A stretch of 64,000 nt of DNA from an uncultured Arcanobacterium sp. GTDB lineage: Bacteria; Actinomycetota; Actinomycetes; Actinomycetales; Actinomycetaceae. A model generated the notes under the pieces. It did not search any database, was not told the origin of the DNA, and saw only the letters and a program-made list of their open reading frames with translations. Each line of letters begins with the position of its first letter. The stretch's first letter is position 1. The DNA is taken from assembly GCA_945874735.1 (NCBI GenBank), contig CAMCHI010000002.1:62001-126000 (forward strand), read 5' to 3'. Made by a program: the position numbers and the translations under genes. Shown here piece after piece: positions 49,074 to 61,425 of the stretch.

Positions 49074-52000
49074 TTGGCTGCTTCGAGCACCTCGTTACCC
49101 ACCGTTGAAAACGGCCGTCTAAAGGCCGATCGTGTATCTTTTGCAAAGCTCACCGAGCCAATGTCGGTGCCAGACCTACTTAATTTGCAAACCTCCTCGT
49201 ATGGTTGGTTAGTAGGCTCCCCAGAATGGCGAGCTGCTAATCCGGGCGAGAAGTCTGGTCTGGAAGAGATTTTTGAAGAAATCTCTCCGATTGAAAATAC
49301 TGCTCGTACGATGGGCTTAATTCTTTCTAATCCACATTTGGAAGAAGAAAAAGCATCTATTAATGAATGTAAAGATAAAGACCTGACTTATTCGGCTGCT
49401 CTTTATGTGACTGCCGAGTTTCAGAATTATGAAACTGGGGAAATTAAATCGCAAACCACTTTCATTGGCGATTTCCCGCTAATGACCCCGCAAGGTACCT
49501 TCATTATTAACGGTACCGAGCGTGTAGTGGTATCCCAGTTAGTACGTTCGCCAGGTGTTTATTTTGAACGTTTAGCTGATAAGACTTCTGATAAGTACGT
49601 TTACTCTACGAAGATTATTCCATCGCGTGGTGCTTGGCTAGAGTTCGAGATTGACAAGCGTGACGCGGTAGGTGTGCGTATTGACCGTAAGCGCAAGCAG
49701 TCGGTGACGGTATTCCTAAAGGCTTTAGGAATGTCGGAAGCAGAAATTCGGGAAGAATTTGCTGACTATCCATCTTTGCTTGCAACTTTGGAAAAAGACG
49801 TAGTGCATACCCAAGAAGAAGCCTTGCAAGATCTTTACCGTAAGTTGCGCCCAGGAGAACCACCTACGGCTGAAGCTGGTCGCAACCTAATTAAGAACTT
49901 CTACTTCAACAACAAGCGTTACGACTTAACTAAGGTTGGTCGTTACAAGATCAACAAGAAGCTCGGATTGGAGATTCCAGCCGACACCCGTCAGCTTTTG
50001 ATTGAAGACATTATCGGCACTTTGCGTTATCTACTAGCATTACACGCAAACGAAACTGATATTGTAAACAACGCTTCCGGTGAAGCAGTACCAGTAGAAA
50101 CCGACGATATTGACCATTTCGGAAATCGTCGTATCCGTGCAGTAGGCGAGTTGATTCAAAACCAAGTACGCACTGGTTTGTCTCGTTTAGACCGCATGGT
50201 ACGTGAGCGTATGACCACGCAGGAAGCAGAAGCAATTACGCCGTCTTCCTTAATAAACATTCGCCCAATCGTGGCAGCTATTAAGGAATTCTTTGGCACT
50301 TCTCAGCTTTCCCAGTTTATGGATCAAAATAACCCATTAGCTGGCTTAACCCATAAGCGTCGTTTATTTGCGCTTGGTCCAGGTGGTCTTTCGCGTGATC
50401 GTGCTTCTATGGAAGTGCGAGACGTACACCCATCTCACTACGGCCGTATGTGTCCAATTGAAACGCCTGAAGGTCCAAACATTGGTCTGATTGGTTCTTT
50501 GGCTTCTTTCGGACGGGTTAATTCTTTTGGTTTCATTGAAACTCCTTACCGCAAGGTAGTAGACGGAGTAGTAACTGAAGAAATCGAATACCTAGATGCC
50601 GCAGACGAAGATCGTTACGCAATTGCGCAGGCTTCAGCAGAACTAGACGCTAACGGAAAGTTCCTAGGAGAAGAAGTATTGGTACGTCTTCCAGGAGGCG
50701 AACCAGCTCTAATCCCGCCAGCTGAAGTGGGTTACATGGACGTTTCGGCACGTCAAATGTGTTCGGTAGGTACGGCAATGATTCCGTTCCTAGAGCATGA
50801 CGACGCTAACCGAGCTCTCATGGGTGCTAACATGCAACGGCAGGCGGTACCATTGCTACGTCCAGTTGCTCCACTGGTAGGTACAGGTATGGAAGTACGT
50901 GCTGCTGTGGATGCTGGCGATGTAACAGTAGCAGTAGAAGCCGGTGTGGTCACTGAAGTTTCGGCAGACGTAGTACACGTAGAAGAAGATTCTGGTAAGC
51001 ATCGCGTTTACAAACTAGCAAAGTTTGAGCGTTCCAATCCTGGTAACTGTACTAATCAGCGTGTAGCTGTTTCGGTGGGCGACCGACTAGAAAAAGGTTC
51101 GCTAATCGCTGATGGTCCAGCAACTGCTGGAGGTGAACTAGCACTTGGTCAAAATCTGCTAGTAGCTTTCATGGCTTGGAATGGTTACAACTTTGAGGAC
51201 GCTATTATTTTGTCCCAGCGTTGTCAGTCCGAGGATCTACTTACCTCTATTCATATTGAAGAACACGAAGTAGATGCGCGTGACACCAAGCTAGGCCCAG
51301 AAGAAATTACGCGCGATATTCCAAATGTATCGGAAGAAATGCTTTCGCATTTAGACGAGCGAGGAATTATCCGTATCGGTGCTGAAGTTTCTGCAGGCGA
51401 TATTCTAGTAGGAAAGATTACGCCAAAGGGTGAAACAGAACTTACCTCCGAAGAGCGTCTATTGCGGGCAATTTTCGGTGAAAAAGCAAAAGAAGTGCGT
51501 GATACTTCTTTGCGAGTACCACATGGTGAGTCCGGTATAGTAATTGGCGTAAAAGAATTTTCTTCCGAAAACCATGACGAACTAGCCGCTGATGTGCGTC
51601 AGACGGTACGCGTCTACATTGCACAGCGTCGCAAGATTACCATTGGTGACAAGATGGCAGGACGCCACGGAAATAAGGGTGTTATTTCCCGTATTTTGCC
51701 AGTGGAAGATATGCCATTCATGGAAGACGGCACCCCTGTGGATATTGTTCTAAACCCATTGGGTGTACCATCACGTATGAACCTTGGTCAGGTATTTGAG
51801 TTGCACTTAGGTTGGATTGCTGCTCAAGGCTGGGACGCAAGCGCAGCTCGTGCCGCTGGAGAAGAATGGGCTACCCGTCTTCCCGAAAGCGCAGTAAAGA
51901 CTAAGGGACGGCAAAACGTAGCCACCCCAGTGTTTGACGGCGTACTTTCAGATGAATTAAACGGGCTACTAGCTTCTACATTGCCTAACCGTGATGGCGA

Positions 52001-52535
52001 CCGCCTAGTAGACGAAAATGGTAAGGCTCGTCTATTTGACGGACGCACCGGTGAGCCATTCCCAGAGCCAGTTTCGGTGGGTTATATGTATATGCTTAAG
52101 TTGCACCACTTAGTAGACGACAAGATTCATGCTCGTTCTACTGGCCCATACTCGATGGTTACTCAGCAGCCACTAGGTGGTAAGGCACAATTCGGTGGTC
52201 AGCGTTTCGGAGAAATGGAAGTTTGGGCACTGGAAGCATACGGTGCCGCCCATACTTTGCAAGAAATGCTTACCATCAAGTCTGACGACACGGTGGGTCG
52301 CGTAAAGGTTTATGAAGCTATCGTAAAGGGCGATAACGTTCCTGAACCAGGCATTCCAGAATCCTTCAAGGTGCTAGTACAAGAAATGCGTTCCTTGTGC
52401 TTGAACGTAGAAGCTCTTGATTCACACGGTAATGCTATTTCCCTGCAGGACGCCGACGAAGATGCGTTTAAGGTTCCGCAAAACGCGGGAACTCAAACTG
52501 GTCTTGAAGACCTGCAGACAGGTGCAGATTTCTAA
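49074..52535 (+). CDS. rpoB: DNA-directed RNA polymerase subunit beta
   Basis: '[39 protein letters not shown]'; TTG start. Confidence 0.99.
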   Translation: MAASSTSLPTVENGRLKADRVSFAKLTEPMSVPDLLNLQTSSYGWLVGSPEWRAANPGEKSGLEEIFEEISPIENTARTMGLILSNPHLEEEKASINECKDKDLTYSAALYVTAEFQNYETGEIKSQTTFIGDFPLMTPQGTFIINGTERVVVSQLVRSPGVYFERLADKTSDKYVYSTKIIPSRGAWLEFEIDKRDAVGVRIDRKRKQSVTVFLKALGMSEAEIREEFADYPSLLATLEKDVVHTQEEALQDLYRKLRPGEPPTAEAGRNLIKNFYFNNKRYDLTKVGRYKINKKLGLEIPADTRQLLIEDIIGTLRYLLALHANETDIVNNASGEAVPVETDDIDHFGNRRIRAVGELIQNQVRTGLSRLDRMVRERMTTQEAEAITPSSLINIRPIVAAIKEFFGTSQLSQFMDQNNPLAGLTHKRRLFALGPGGLSRDRASMEVRDVHPSHYGRMCPIETPEGPNIGLIGSLASFGRVNSFGFIETPYRKVVDGVVTEEIEYLDAADEDRYAIAQASAELDANGKFLGEEVLVRLPGGEPALIPPAEVGYMDVSARQMCSVGTAMIPFLEHDDANRALMGANMQRQAVPLLRPVAPLVGTGMEVRAAVDAGDVTVAVEAGVVTEVSADVVHVEEDSGKHRVYKLAKFERSNPGNCTNQRVAVSVGDRLEKGSLIADGPATAGGELALGQNLLVAFMAWNGYNFEDAIILSQRCQSEDLLTSIHIEEHEVDARDTKLGPEEITRDIPNVSEEMLSHLDERGIIRIGAEVSAGDILVGKITPKGETELTSEERLLRAIFGEKAKEVRDTSLRVPHGESGIVIGVKEFSSENHDELAADVRQTVRVYIAQRRKITIGDKMAGRHGNKGVISRILPVEDMPFMEDGTPVDIVLNPLGVPSRMNLGQVFELHLGWIAAQGWDASAARAAGEEWATRLPESAVKTKGRQNVATPVFDGVLSDELNGLLASTLPNRDGDRLVDENGKARLFDGRTGEPFPEPVSVGYMYMLKLHHLVDDKIHARSTGPYSMVTQQPLGGKAQFGGQRFGEMEVWALEAYGAAHTLQEMLTIKSDDTVGRVKVYEAIVKGDNVPEPGIPESFKVLVQEMRSLCLNVEALDSHGNAISLQDADEDAFKVPQNAGTQTGLEDLQTGADF

Positions 52536-52633
52536 ATCGCATACACAGGGAGTGAGGTGGCCCAAAACGCCCGTCACCTCACTCGCTTGAAAAACAAAAT
52601 CGGCGTGAATAAAGAAAATTGGAAGTAGGAACC

Positions 52634-55600
52634 TTGCTCGACGTTAATCTCTTCGATCAGCTCCACATCTCTTTAGCGACCTCGGAAGATATTCGCTCTT
52701 GGTCGCATGGTACGGTTACTAAGCCAGAAACGATTAACTACCGTACCTTAAAGCCGGAAAAAGACGGTCTTTTTGGAGAACAAATTTTTGGACCTACTCG
52801 TGACTGGGAATGCGCTTGTGGTAAATACAAGCGTCCACGTTACAAGGGTATTGTTTGTGAACGATGCGGAGTGGAAGTTACTCGCTCCAAAGTTCGCCGT
52901 GACCGCATGGGTCATATCGAACTAGCAGCTCCTGTTACGCACATCTGGTACTTCAAGGGAGTGCCTTCCCGTTTAGGATACTTACTAGATATTGCGCCTA
53001 AAGATCTAGAAAAAGTAATTTACTTTGCCGCATATATGGTTACTAGCGTAGATGCACAACGTCGTCACGATGATATGCCTGCGCTTACTGCCGAGTTTGA
53101 GCTAGAACGCAACAATCTAGTAAAAGAACGTGACTTTGAGGTAGAAAAACTACTACAAGCACAAGAAACAGCTTTACGGGAAGCCGAAAACGAGTCTAGC
53201 GCAGCCCGTAAGAAGATTGAGCGCGCTTCAGAAGCAGAAATTACTCGCTTGCGCCGTCAGTACGATGAAGAAATCGACCGCCTAGAATTGGTGTGGGATA
53301 AGTTCGTACGTCTTACCGTAGGCGATTTAGAAGGCGATGAAGAAGTATATCGGGAAATGCAATTGCGTTGGGGCGATTACTTTGAGGCTTGCCGTGGTGC
53401 AGAAGCTATCCAGCGCCGTCTACAAACCTTCGACTTAGAAGCTGAACGCGACCTACTGGTAGAACAAATCGAAACCGGTACGGCACAGCGCAAGACTCGT
53501 GCTCTAAAGCGTATCAAGGTAGTTAATGCTTTCTTGCAGTCAGGCACTAAGCCAGAAGCAATGGTATTAGACGCTTTGCCAGTGATTCCACCGGATTTGC
53601 GTCCAATGGTACAGCTAGACGGTGGTCGATTTGCCACCTCCGATCTAAACGATCTATATCGTCGCGTAATTAACCGTAATAATCGTTTAAAGCGCATGAT
53701 TGATTTAAATGCGCCTGAGATTATGGTTAATAACGAAAAGCGTATGTTGCAAGAAGCAGTAGACGCATTATTCGATAATGGTCGGCGTGGACGTCCAGTA
53801 CAAGGTGCTGGCAACCGTCCGCTAAAGTCCATCTCGGATATGCTGAAAGGTAAGCAGGGTCGTTTCCGTCAAAACTTGCTCGGTAAGCGTGTAGACTACT
53901 CGGGTCGTTCAGTTATTGTGGTTGGCCCAGACTTGAAGCTACACCAGTGTGGTCTGCCTAAGACGATGGCACTAGAACTATTTAAACCTTTCGTGCAAAA
54001 GCGTCTAGTGGATTTGGAATTAGCAAAGAATATCAAGGCTGCTAAGCGGTTAATCGAACGCCAGCGCGATGAAGTGTATGACGTGCTAGAAGAAGTAATT
54101 CGTGAGCACCCAGTACTGCTAAACCGCGCACCTACTTTGCACCGTCTAGGTATTCAGGCTTTCGAGCCACAGCTTATTGAAGGTAAAGCTATCCGTCTGC
54201 ACCCATTAGTGTGTGCTGCTTTCAACGCCGACTTTGATGGCGACCAGATGGCTGTGCATTTGCCTCTTTCGGTAGAAGCACAAGCAGAAGCACGTATTTT
54301 GATGCTTTCGGCTAACAATATCTTGAAGCCTTCCGATGGTCGTCCAGTAACCGTTCCATCTCAGGACATGATTATTGGTTTGTACCATTTGACTATGATT
54401 CGGGAAGGTGGCAAGGGAGAAGGTCGCTACTTTACTTCCGTGGCGGAAGCACAAATGGCTGCCGATCTAGGTGAACTAGATATTAACTCGATGGTAAAGA
54501 TTCGTTTTAAGGCTAACGAAGTAGTGCTACCACGTGATTGGGTAGCACCAGCTGATTACCAAGAGGGCGATGCAGTAGTGCTTGAAACCAGCTTGGGACG
54601 CGCTATTTTCAATAACGCTCTGCCTACTCAGTTCCACTACATCAACAAAGTGGTGGATAAGAAAGTGTTAGGTGCTATCGTTAATGAACTAGCAGAACGT
54701 TATCCAAAGGTAGACGTGGGTGCTTCGCTAGACGCTTTGAAAGACACCGGTTTCTACTGGGGTGGACGCTCTGGTGTTACCATTGCGGTTTCGGACGTAA
54801 AGGTACCTGCCAATAAGGCAGAAATCTTGGAAGCTGCTGAAAAGCGGGCTGCAAAGATTGAGCAAGAATACCAAGAAGGTAACATTCGGGACGAAGACCG
54901 TCGTCGCGATTTAGTGGAATTGTGGACGGAAGTAACCGACCAAGTTGCTAACGAGATGCGTGACCAGTTTGACTACTGGAACAATATTAACCAGATGGTT
55001 TCCTCGGGAGCACGTGGTAACTGGATGCAGATTCGTCAGGTGGCTGGTATGCGTGGTCTGGTGGCTGATCCAAAGGGTGAAATTATTCCACGTCCAATTA
55101 AGTCAAACTATCGTGAAGGTCTTTCGGCGCTAGAATACTTCACCGCTACGCACGGTGCTCGTAAGGGTCTAGCTGATACCGCGTTGCGTACCGCAGAGTC
55201 GGGTTACTTAACTCGTCGTCTAGTAGACGTAGCGCAGGATGTGATTGTACGCGAAGCAGATTGTGGTACAAGCCGTGGTCTAGTAAAGACTCTAGTAACG
55301 ATAGATGCTGACGGCACCCAAGTGCGTTCTGAGGATATTGAAACTTCCGTATTTGCTCGTACTTTAGCTAAAGATGCGGTAGACACAGACGGTAACGTAG
55401 TAGTGGCAGCCGGTTCCGATATTGGTGACGTAGCTCTAGAGAAGATCATTGAAGCAGGAATTACCGAAATTTCTGTACGCTCTGTGCTTACTTGTGATTC
55501 GCGTGTAGGTACTTGTGCAATGTGTTATGGTCGTTCTTTGGCTACTGGAAAGCTAGTAGACATCGGTGAAGCAGTGGGTATTGTTTCGGCACAGTCCATT

Positions 55601-56524
55601 GGTGAACCGGGTACTCAGCTTACGATGCGTACCTTCCACACCGGTGGTGCTGCTTCGGCTGAGGACATCACCCAGGGTCTACCACGTGTACAAGAGCTAT
55701 TTGAAGCACGTACTCCAAAGGGTGAAGCACCTATTGCTGAAGCTGCAGGTAGATTAGAAGTAGAAGAACTAGAGCGTTCTCGCCGTCTAATTATTAAGCC
55801 GGCCCAAGGTGAAGATCTGGTCTACATTGTAAGCAAGCGCGCTAAGATGCTTGTAGCAGAAGGTGAGCAAGTGAAGGTGGGACAACAGCTAGTTGAGGGC
55901 TGGATTGATCCTAAGAAGGTATTGCGTATTTCTGGTCCACGTGCGGCTCAATTGCATCTAGTTTCGGAAGTGCAACACGTTTACGCTTCGCAGGGTGTAG
56001 AAATTCACGATAAGCATATTGAAGTGATTGTACGTCAGATGTTGCGTCGTGTAACGGTACTAGATTCGGGCGATACCAACCTCTTACCTGGTGAGCTAGT
56101 GGATATGGCTGTGTTTACTGATGCCAATCGGGCTGCTACTGCAGAGGGACGCAAGAATGCAACAGGTCGTCCGGAGCTAATGGGTATCACGAAGGCTTCT
56201 TTGGCTACTGATTCATGGTTATCTGCTGCTTCCTTCCAAGAAACCACTAAGGTGCTTACAGAAGCTGCTTTGAACTCCAAGTCGGATCCACTTTCTGGTC
56301 TAAAGGAAAATGTGATTCTAGGTAAGTTGATCCCAGCGGGTACTGGTCTGGAAACTTTGCGAGGTATGCAAGTTAATCCAACGAGTTCTGCTCGCTCGGA
56401 GTATGAGCAATTAAACAATATCATTAACCGCGATATTGATGGTTTTGATGATTTGTATGGATACTCTAGCTTCGATGATTACGACTCTACCTTAGGATAC
56501 GGATACGGTTTATCTTTTAACTAA
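52634..56524 (+). CDS. rpoC: DNA-directed RNA polymerase subunit beta'
   Basis: '[16 protein letters not shown]', '[16 protein letters not shown]'; TTG at 52634 with SD-like ggaagtagg; ORF track begins at 52619. Confidence 0.98.
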   Translation: MLDVNLFDQLHISLATSEDIRSWSHGTVTKPETINYRTLKPEKDGLFGEQIFGPTRDWECACGKYKRPRYKGIVCERCGVEVTRSKVRRDRMGHIELAAPVTHIWYFKGVPSRLGYLLDIAPKDLEKVIYFAAYMVTSVDAQRRHDDMPALTAEFELERNNLVKERDFEVEKLLQAQETALREAENESSAARKKIERASEAEITRLRRQYDEEIDRLELVWDKFVRLTVGDLEGDEEVYREMQLRWGDYFEACRGAEAIQRRLQTFDLEAERDLLVEQIETGTAQRKTRALKRIKVVNAFLQSGTKPEAMVLDALPVIPPDLRPMVQLDGGRFATSDLNDLYRRVINRNNRLKRMIDLNAPEIMVNNEKRMLQEAVDALFDNGRRGRPVQGAGNRPLKSISDMLKGKQGRFRQNLLGKRVDYSGRSVIVVGPDLKLHQCGLPKTMALELFKPFVQKRLVDLELAKNIKAAKRLIERQRDEVYDVLEEVIREHPVLLNRAPTLHRLGIQAFEPQLIEGKAIRLHPLVCAAFNADFDGDQMAVHLPLSVEAQAEARILMLSANNILKPSDGRPVTVPSQDMIIGLYHLTMIREGGKGEGRYFTSVAEAQMAADLGELDINSMVKIRFKANEVVLPRDWVAPADYQEGDAVVLETSLGRAIFNNALPTQFHYINKVVDKKVLGAIVNELAERYPKVDVGASLDALKDTGFYWGGRSGVTIAVSDVKVPANKAEILEAAEKRAAKIEQEYQEGNIRDEDRRRDLVELWTEVTDQVANEMRDQFDYWNNINQMVSSGARGNWMQIRQVAGMRGLVADPKGEIIPRPIKSNYREGLSALEYFTATHGARKGLADTALRTAESGYLTRRLVDVAQDVIVREADCGTSRGLVKTLVTIDADGTQVRSEDIETSVFARTLAKDAVDTDGNVVVAAGSDIGDVALEKIIEAGITEISVRSVLTCDSRVGTCAMCYGRSLATGKLVDIGEAVGIVSAQSIGEPGTQLTMRTFHTGGAASAEDITQGLPRVQELFEARTPKGEAPIAEAAGRLEVEELERSRRLIIKPAQGEDLVYIVSKRAKMLVAEGEQVKVGQQLVEGWIDPKKVLRISGPRAAQLHLVSEVQHVYASQGVEIHDKHIEVIVRQMLRRVTVLDSGDTNLLPGELVDMAVFTDANRAATAEGRKNATGRPELMGITKASLATDSWLSAASFQETTKVLTEAALNSKSDPLSGLKENVILGKLIPAGTGLETLRGMQVNPTSSARSEYEQLNNIINRDIDGFDDLYGYSSFDDYDSTLGYGYGLSFN

Positions 56525-56579
56525 GGTGGATTGGGGTTCCAAAATTACTAGATAATTTTGGATTGACTCTAGTTTATAA

Positions 56580-56634
56580 GGGCTGATTTTCTTGAGTGTG
56601 CCAAGTGCCACGTTAGAAAATCAGCCCTTTCTTT
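56580..56634 (+). terminator. Intrinsic terminator after rpoC
   Basis: gggctgattttct...agaaaatcagccctttcttt. Confidence 0.85.
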
Positions 56635-56703
56635 GACGCGCAAAGCGCTAACCAGATAATCTTAAGAACGGTGCCCGTTTCGACAATTCTTTACGTTGCT
56701 TTT

Positions 56704-56750
56704 CTGACGGCCTTATCACAGTTGCAATTTTGATAAGGATGGAACGTCAG
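56704..56750 (+). promoter_or_regulatory. Structured leader upstream of rpsL (str operon)
   Basis: Nested helices CTGACG(56704-56709)/CGTCAG(56745-56750) and CCTTATCA(56711-56718)/TGATAAGG(56731-56738). Confidence 0.5.
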
Positions 56751-56855
56751 ATGAAGAATGTCGGACGATAGGGAAGTACGGTGTCTTCCTTACCGCAGGC
56801 TCTTTAGAGCAGGCGGGCAGTTCAACTAAAATCGCATAGTTTAACAGGAGAAATA

Positions 56856-57230
56856 GTGCCAACTATTCAGCAGCTAGTCCGTAAGGGACGCAGCAGCAAG
56901 GCGAAGAACTCCAACACCCCTGCGCTCAAGAAGAGCCCGCAGCGTCGTGGAGTTTGTACTCGCGTTTACACCACCACCCCGAAGAAGCCTAACTCGGCAC
57001 TTCGGAAAGTTGCTCGTGTTCGTTTGTCCTCTGGTGTTGAGGTCTCGGCTTACATTCCGGGTGAAGGTCACAACCTCCAAGAGCACTCCATCGTGCTCGT
57101 ACGTGGCGGTCGTGTAAAGGACCTTCCAGGTGTGCGTTACCACATCGTGCGTGGCGCTCTGGACACCCAGGGTGTAAAGAACCGTGCTCAGGGTCGCTCT
57201 AAGTACGGTGCAAAGAAGGAGAAGAAGTAA
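56856..57230 (+). CDS. rpsL: 30S ribosomal protein S12
   Basis: '[60 protein letters not shown]'; GTG start. Confidence 0.99.
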   Translation: MPTIQQLVRKGRSSKAKNSNTPALKKSPQRRGVCTRVYTTTPKKPNSALRKVARVRLSSGVEVSAYIPGEGHNLQEHSIVLVRGGRVKDLPGVRYHIVRGALDTQGVKNRAQGRSKYGAKKEKK

Positions 57231-57700
57231 TGCCACGTAAAGGACCAGCACGTAAGCGACCATTAGTCGCAGATCCAGTACACGGTTCCACTTTAGTAAC
57301 TCAGCTTATCAATCGGGTACTACTCGATGGTAAGAAGTCTACTGCTGAGCGTATTGTTTATGGTGCTCTAAATGCAGTAGGAGAGAAGACCGGTCAGGAT
57401 CCTCTACAAGTTCTTAAGCGCGCTTTAGACAACATCCGTCCTCAGCTAGAAGTAAAGTCCCGTCGTGTGGGCGGTGCTACCTACCAGGTGCCAGTGGATG
57501 TAAAGCCAGGTCGCGCAAACACTCTCGCACTTCGTTGGCTAGTGGACTTTTCCCGCCAGCGCCGTGAGAATACTATGCTTGAGCGTCTCCAGAATGAAAT
57601 TATGGATGCCGCTAACGGTCTAGGTGCCGCAGTTAAGCGCCGTGAAGATATGCATCGCATGGCTGAATCTAACCGCGCCTTCGCCCACTATCGCTGGTAA
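57230..57700 (+). CDS. rpsG: 30S ribosomal protein S7
   Basis: '[47 protein letters not shown]'. Confidence 0.99.
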   Translation: MPRKGPARKRPLVADPVHGSTLVTQLINRVLLDGKKSTAERIVYGALNAVGEKTGQDPLQVLKRALDNIRPQLEVKSRRVGGATYQVPVDVKPGRANTLALRWLVDFSRQRRENTMLERLQNEIMDAANGLGAAVKRREDMHRMAESNRAFAHYRW

Positions 57701-57743
57701 ACCCATGGCTGCATAAGCAGCCCGAAAAGAAGAGAGTTCTTTA

Positions 57744-59864
57744 ATGGCACAAGAAGTGCTTTCCGACCTAAAGAAGGTTCGCAATATCGGCATTATGGCC
57801 CATATTGACGCTGGTAAGACCACCACTACCGAACGTATTTTGTTCTACACCGGTATTAACTACAAGATCGGTGAAACCCACGACGGTGCATCTACTACCG
57901 ACTGGATGGAGCAAGAAAAAGAGCGTGGTATTACCATTACCTCTGCTGCTGTTACTTCTTTCTGGAAGAAGCATCAGATTAACATTATCGACACCCCTGG
58001 CCACGTAGACTTCACCGTAGAAGTAGAACGCTCTTTGCGCGTACTTGACGGTGCAGTAGCAGTATTCGACGGCAAGGAAGGTGTAGAACCACAGTCTGAA
58101 ACCGTATGGCGTCAGGCAGACAAGTACGGAGTACCACGTATCTGTTTCATCAACAAGATGGACAAGATGGGTGCTGACTTCTACTTCTCGGTACAGACCA
58201 TTCGTGACCGTCTACGCGCTACTCCGCTAGTGATGCAGTTACCAATTGGTTCTGAATCTGAACTATCGGGCGTAATTGACCTGCTTACCATGAAAGCTCT
58301 ACGTTTCCCAGCAGAGGACGACAAGGGCAATAAGACTATGGGTTCGCTAGTAGTAGAGGAAGAAATTCCAGCTGAGCTACTAGAAAAGGCAGAAGATTAC
58401 CGCAGCCAGCTAGTAGAAGCAGTAGCTGAAACTGATGATGCGTTGCTAGAGAAGTTCTTCGGTGGTGAAGAAATCAGCATTGATGAACTAAAGGCAGCAA
58501 TCCGCAAGATTACCATTGCTGGTGATGCTTACCCAGTTTACTGTGGTTCTGCTTATAAGAACATTGGTATTCAGCCAGTGCTAGACGCAGTAGTAGATTT
58601 CCTTCCATCTCCACTAGACATCGGTGCGATGAAGGGAACTGATCCAAAGAACGAAGAAATTGAACTTACTCGTGAACCAAGCGAAGATGAACCATTCTCT
58701 GCTTTGGCATTCAAGATTGCTGTTCACCCATTCTTTGGTCGTCTAACCTACATTCGTGTTTACTCGGGCAAGATTGAAGCTGGTGGTCAGGCTCTTAATG
58801 CTACTAAGGGCAAGAAAGAGCGTATCGGCAAGGTATTCCAGATGCATTCCAATAAGGAAAATCCGGTAGAAGTTGCTCACGCTGGTCACATTTACGCTGT
58901 TGTTGGTCTAAAGGATACTACCACTGGTGACACCCTTTGCGACCAAGCACATCCAATCTCGCTAGAATCTATGACTTTCCCAGATCCAGTTATTCACGTG
59001 GCAATTGAGCCAAAGTCGAAGGGCGATCAGGAAAAGCTAGGTACAGCAATTCAGAAGCTAGCAGAAGAAGATCCAACCTTCTCTGTAAAACTTGACGACG
59101 AGACTGGCCAGACCGTTATCGGTGGTATGGGTGAACTTCACCTAGACATTCTCGTTGATCGTATGCGTCGTGAATTTAAGGTAGAAGCAAACGTGGGCGC
59201 TCCAATGGTTGCTTACCGTGAAACGATCCGTGGCAAGGCTGAAAAGATCGAATACACGCACAAGAAGCAGACCGGTGGTTCTGGTCAGTTTGCTAAGGTT
59301 CTCGTTACCTTCGAGCCATTGGAGGAAAACGAAGAAGGCGCTACCTACGAGTTCGTAGACGCAGTTACTGGTGGTCGTGTGCCACGCGAATACATTCCAT
59401 CTGTTGATGCTGGTATCCAAGCAGCAATGGAGAACGGTGTACTTGCAGGCTTCCCAATGGTAGGCGTAAAGGCTACCTTGGAAGACGGCGCATACCACGA
59501 CGTTGATTCCTCTGAAATGGCGTTCAAGATTGCTGGTCAGATGGTATTCCGTGAGGGTGCAAAGCGCGCTAATCCGGTAATCCTCGAACCAGTGATGGAC
59601 GTTGAGGTACGTACTCCTGAGGAGTACATGGGTGACGTGATTGGCGATCTTAACTCTCGCCGTGGTCAGATTTCTTCTATGGAAGATGCCACTGGTGTAA
59701 AGATCGTGCGCGCACTCGTTCCACTTTCCGAAATGTTTGGTTACGTTGGTGATCTTCGTTCTAAGACGCAGGGTCGTGCAGTGTACACCATGCAGTTCGC
59801 AAAGTATGTTGAGGTTCCGAAGGCAGTTGCCGACGAAATCATCCAAAAGACCCGTGGCGTGTGA
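57744..59864 (+). CDS. fusA: Elongation factor G
   Basis: '[57 protein letters not shown]'. Confidence 0.99.
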   Translation: MAQEVLSDLKKVRNIGIMAHIDAGKTTTTERILFYTGINYKIGETHDGASTTDWMEQEKERGITITSAAVTSFWKKHQINIIDTPGHVDFTVEVERSLRVLDGAVAVFDGKEGVEPQSETVWRQADKYGVPRICFINKMDKMGADFYFSVQTIRDRLRATPLVMQLPIGSESELSGVIDLLTMKALRFPAEDDKGNKTMGSLVVEEEIPAELLEKAEDYRSQLVEAVAETDDALLEKFFGGEEISIDELKAAIRKITIAGDAYPVYCGSAYKNIGIQPVLDAVVDFLPSPLDIGAMKGTDPKNEEIELTREPSEDEPFSALAFKIAVHPFFGRLTYIRVYSGKIEAGGQALNATKGKKERIGKVFQMHSNKENPVEVAHAGHIYAVVGLKDTTTGDTLCDQAHPISLESMTFPDPVIHVAIEPKSKGDQEKLGTAIQKLAEEDPTFSVKLDDETGQTVIGGMGELHLDILVDRMRREFKVEANVGAPMVAYRETIRGKAEKIEYTHKKQTGGSGQFAKVLVTFEPLEENEEGATYEFVDAVTGGRVPREYIPSVDAGIQAAMENGVLAGFPMVGVKATLEDGAYHDVDSSEMAFKIAGQMVFREGAKRANPVILEPVMDVEVRTPEEYMGDVIGDLNSRRGQISSMEDATGVKIVRALVPLSEMFGYVGDLRSKTQGRAVYTMQFAKYVEVPKAVADEIIQKTRGV

Positions 59865-59989
59865 GCCAACAGGTTAAATTAGCAAAAACGAAATTAAACC
59901 AGTAGGATTTCACTTAGCCATGGGTTAAATACCCGATGTATTTAATCCGACAAGCTAATTGATACTACCCGAGTCCCAGGAGGGCACAA

Positions 59990-61180
59990 GTGGCCAAGGC
60001 CAAGTACGATAAGACTAAGCCGCATATGAACATCGGCACCATCGGACACGTTGATCACGGTAAGACAACGACCACCGCTGCAATTACCAAGGTACTAGCA
60101 GACAAGTATCCAGATCTAAACGAAGTTACCGCTTTCGAGAACATCGACAACGCTCCAGAAGAGCGTGAGCGTGGTATTACCATTAACGTTGCACACGTTG
60201 AATACCAGACCGAAAAGCGTCACTATGCACACGTTGACGCTCCAGGCCACGCCGACTACATCAAGAACATGATTACCGGTGCTGCACAGATGGACGGCGC
60301 AATCCTAGTTGTTGCTGCTACCGACGGTGCAATGGCTCAGACCCGCGAGCACGTTCTACTAGCTCGTCAGGTTGGTGTTCCAGAGATCATCGTTGCACTA
60401 AACAAGTGTGACATGGTAGACGACCCAGAGATGATTGAACTTGTTGAGATGGAAATTCGTGAACTTCTATCCGACAACGGCTACGATGGCGATAACTGCC
60501 CAGTAGTTCAGATCTCCGGCTTCCAGGCTCTAGAAGGCAAGGAAGAATGGGTAAAGTCTATTGAGAACCTAATGGATCAGGTTGATGAGTACTTCTCCGA
60601 TCCAGTTCGTGATCTAGACAAGCCATTCCTCATGCCAATCGAGGACGTATTCACCATTTCTGGTCGTGGTACCGTTGTTACCGGTCGTGTTGAGCGCGGT
60701 ATGCTAAACCTAAATGAGGAAGTAGAAATCCTCGGTATTCGTGAACCACAGAAGACCACCGTTACCGGTATCGAAATGTTCCACAAGCAGATGGATCACG
60801 CAGACGCTGGCGAAAACTGTGGTCTACTTCTTCGTGGCACCAAGCGTGACGAAGTAGAGCGTGGTCAGGTTGTAGCAAAGCCAGGCTCCATCACTCCTCA
60901 CACCGAGTTTGAAGCTCAGGTTTACGTGCTAAAGAAGGAAGAAGGTGGACGTCACAATCCATTCTTCTCCAACTACCGTCCACAGTTCTACTTCCGTACC
61001 ACTGACGTGACCGGTGTTATCACCCTTCCAGAGGGCACCGAAATGGTTATGCCTGGCGACAACACTGAAATGAACGTAGAGCTCATTCAGCCAATCGCTA
61101 TGGAAGAAGGTCTAGGCTTCGCTATCCGTGAAGGTGGACGTACCGTTGGTTCCGGTCGTGTTATCAAGGTGATCAAGTAA
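59990..61180 (+). CDS. tuf: Elongation factor Tu
   Basis: '[36 protein letters not shown]'; GTG start. Confidence 0.99.
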   Translation: MAKAKYDKTKPHMNIGTIGHVDHGKTTTTAAITKVLADKYPDLNEVTAFENIDNAPEERERGITINVAHVEYQTEKRHYAHVDAPGHADYIKNMITGAAQMDGAILVVAATDGAMAQTREHVLLARQVGVPEIIVALNKCDMVDDPEMIELVEMEIRELLSDNGYDGDNCPVVQISGFQALEGKEEWVKSIENLMDQVDEYFSDPVRDLDKPFLMPIEDVFTISGRGTVVTGRVERGMLNLNEEVEILGIREPQKTTVTGIEMFHKQMDHADAGENCGLLLRGTKRDEVERGQVVAKPGSITPHTEFEAQVYVLKKEEGGRHNPFFSNYRPQFYFRTTDVTGVITLPEGTEMVMPGDNTEMNVELIQPIAMEEGLGFAIREGGRTVGSGRVIKVIK

Positions 61181-61218
61181 TTGTAGCCTTTAGTTCACGT
61201 TAAAGAACTAAACTTCCA

Positions 61219-61260
61219 AGTGGCTCCTTGCTTATGGCAGGGAGCCACTTTTGTATTTTT
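61219..61260 (+). terminator. Intrinsic terminator after tuf
   Basis: aagtggctcc-ttgcttatggca-gggagccacttttgtatttttt. Confidence 0.9.
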
Positions 61261-61425
61261 TACGTAAAAGCAGATGTATTGTAATTTCTGCAAAGTTCAC
61301 GTACTTGCTAACAATGGAAACGTTCTAAGTAACATAAAATATGTTGATTTTAACGAAACTTACGATATTATGTAGATAACGTCTCCTAAAGACGGTAATC
61401 AAAGACGATTATTTCTGGAGGTATT

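Noticed and set aside
59142-59846. 234-aa minus-strand ORF
   Set aside because: Antisense of fusA; no family motif, His/Cys-rich shadow of optimised codons.
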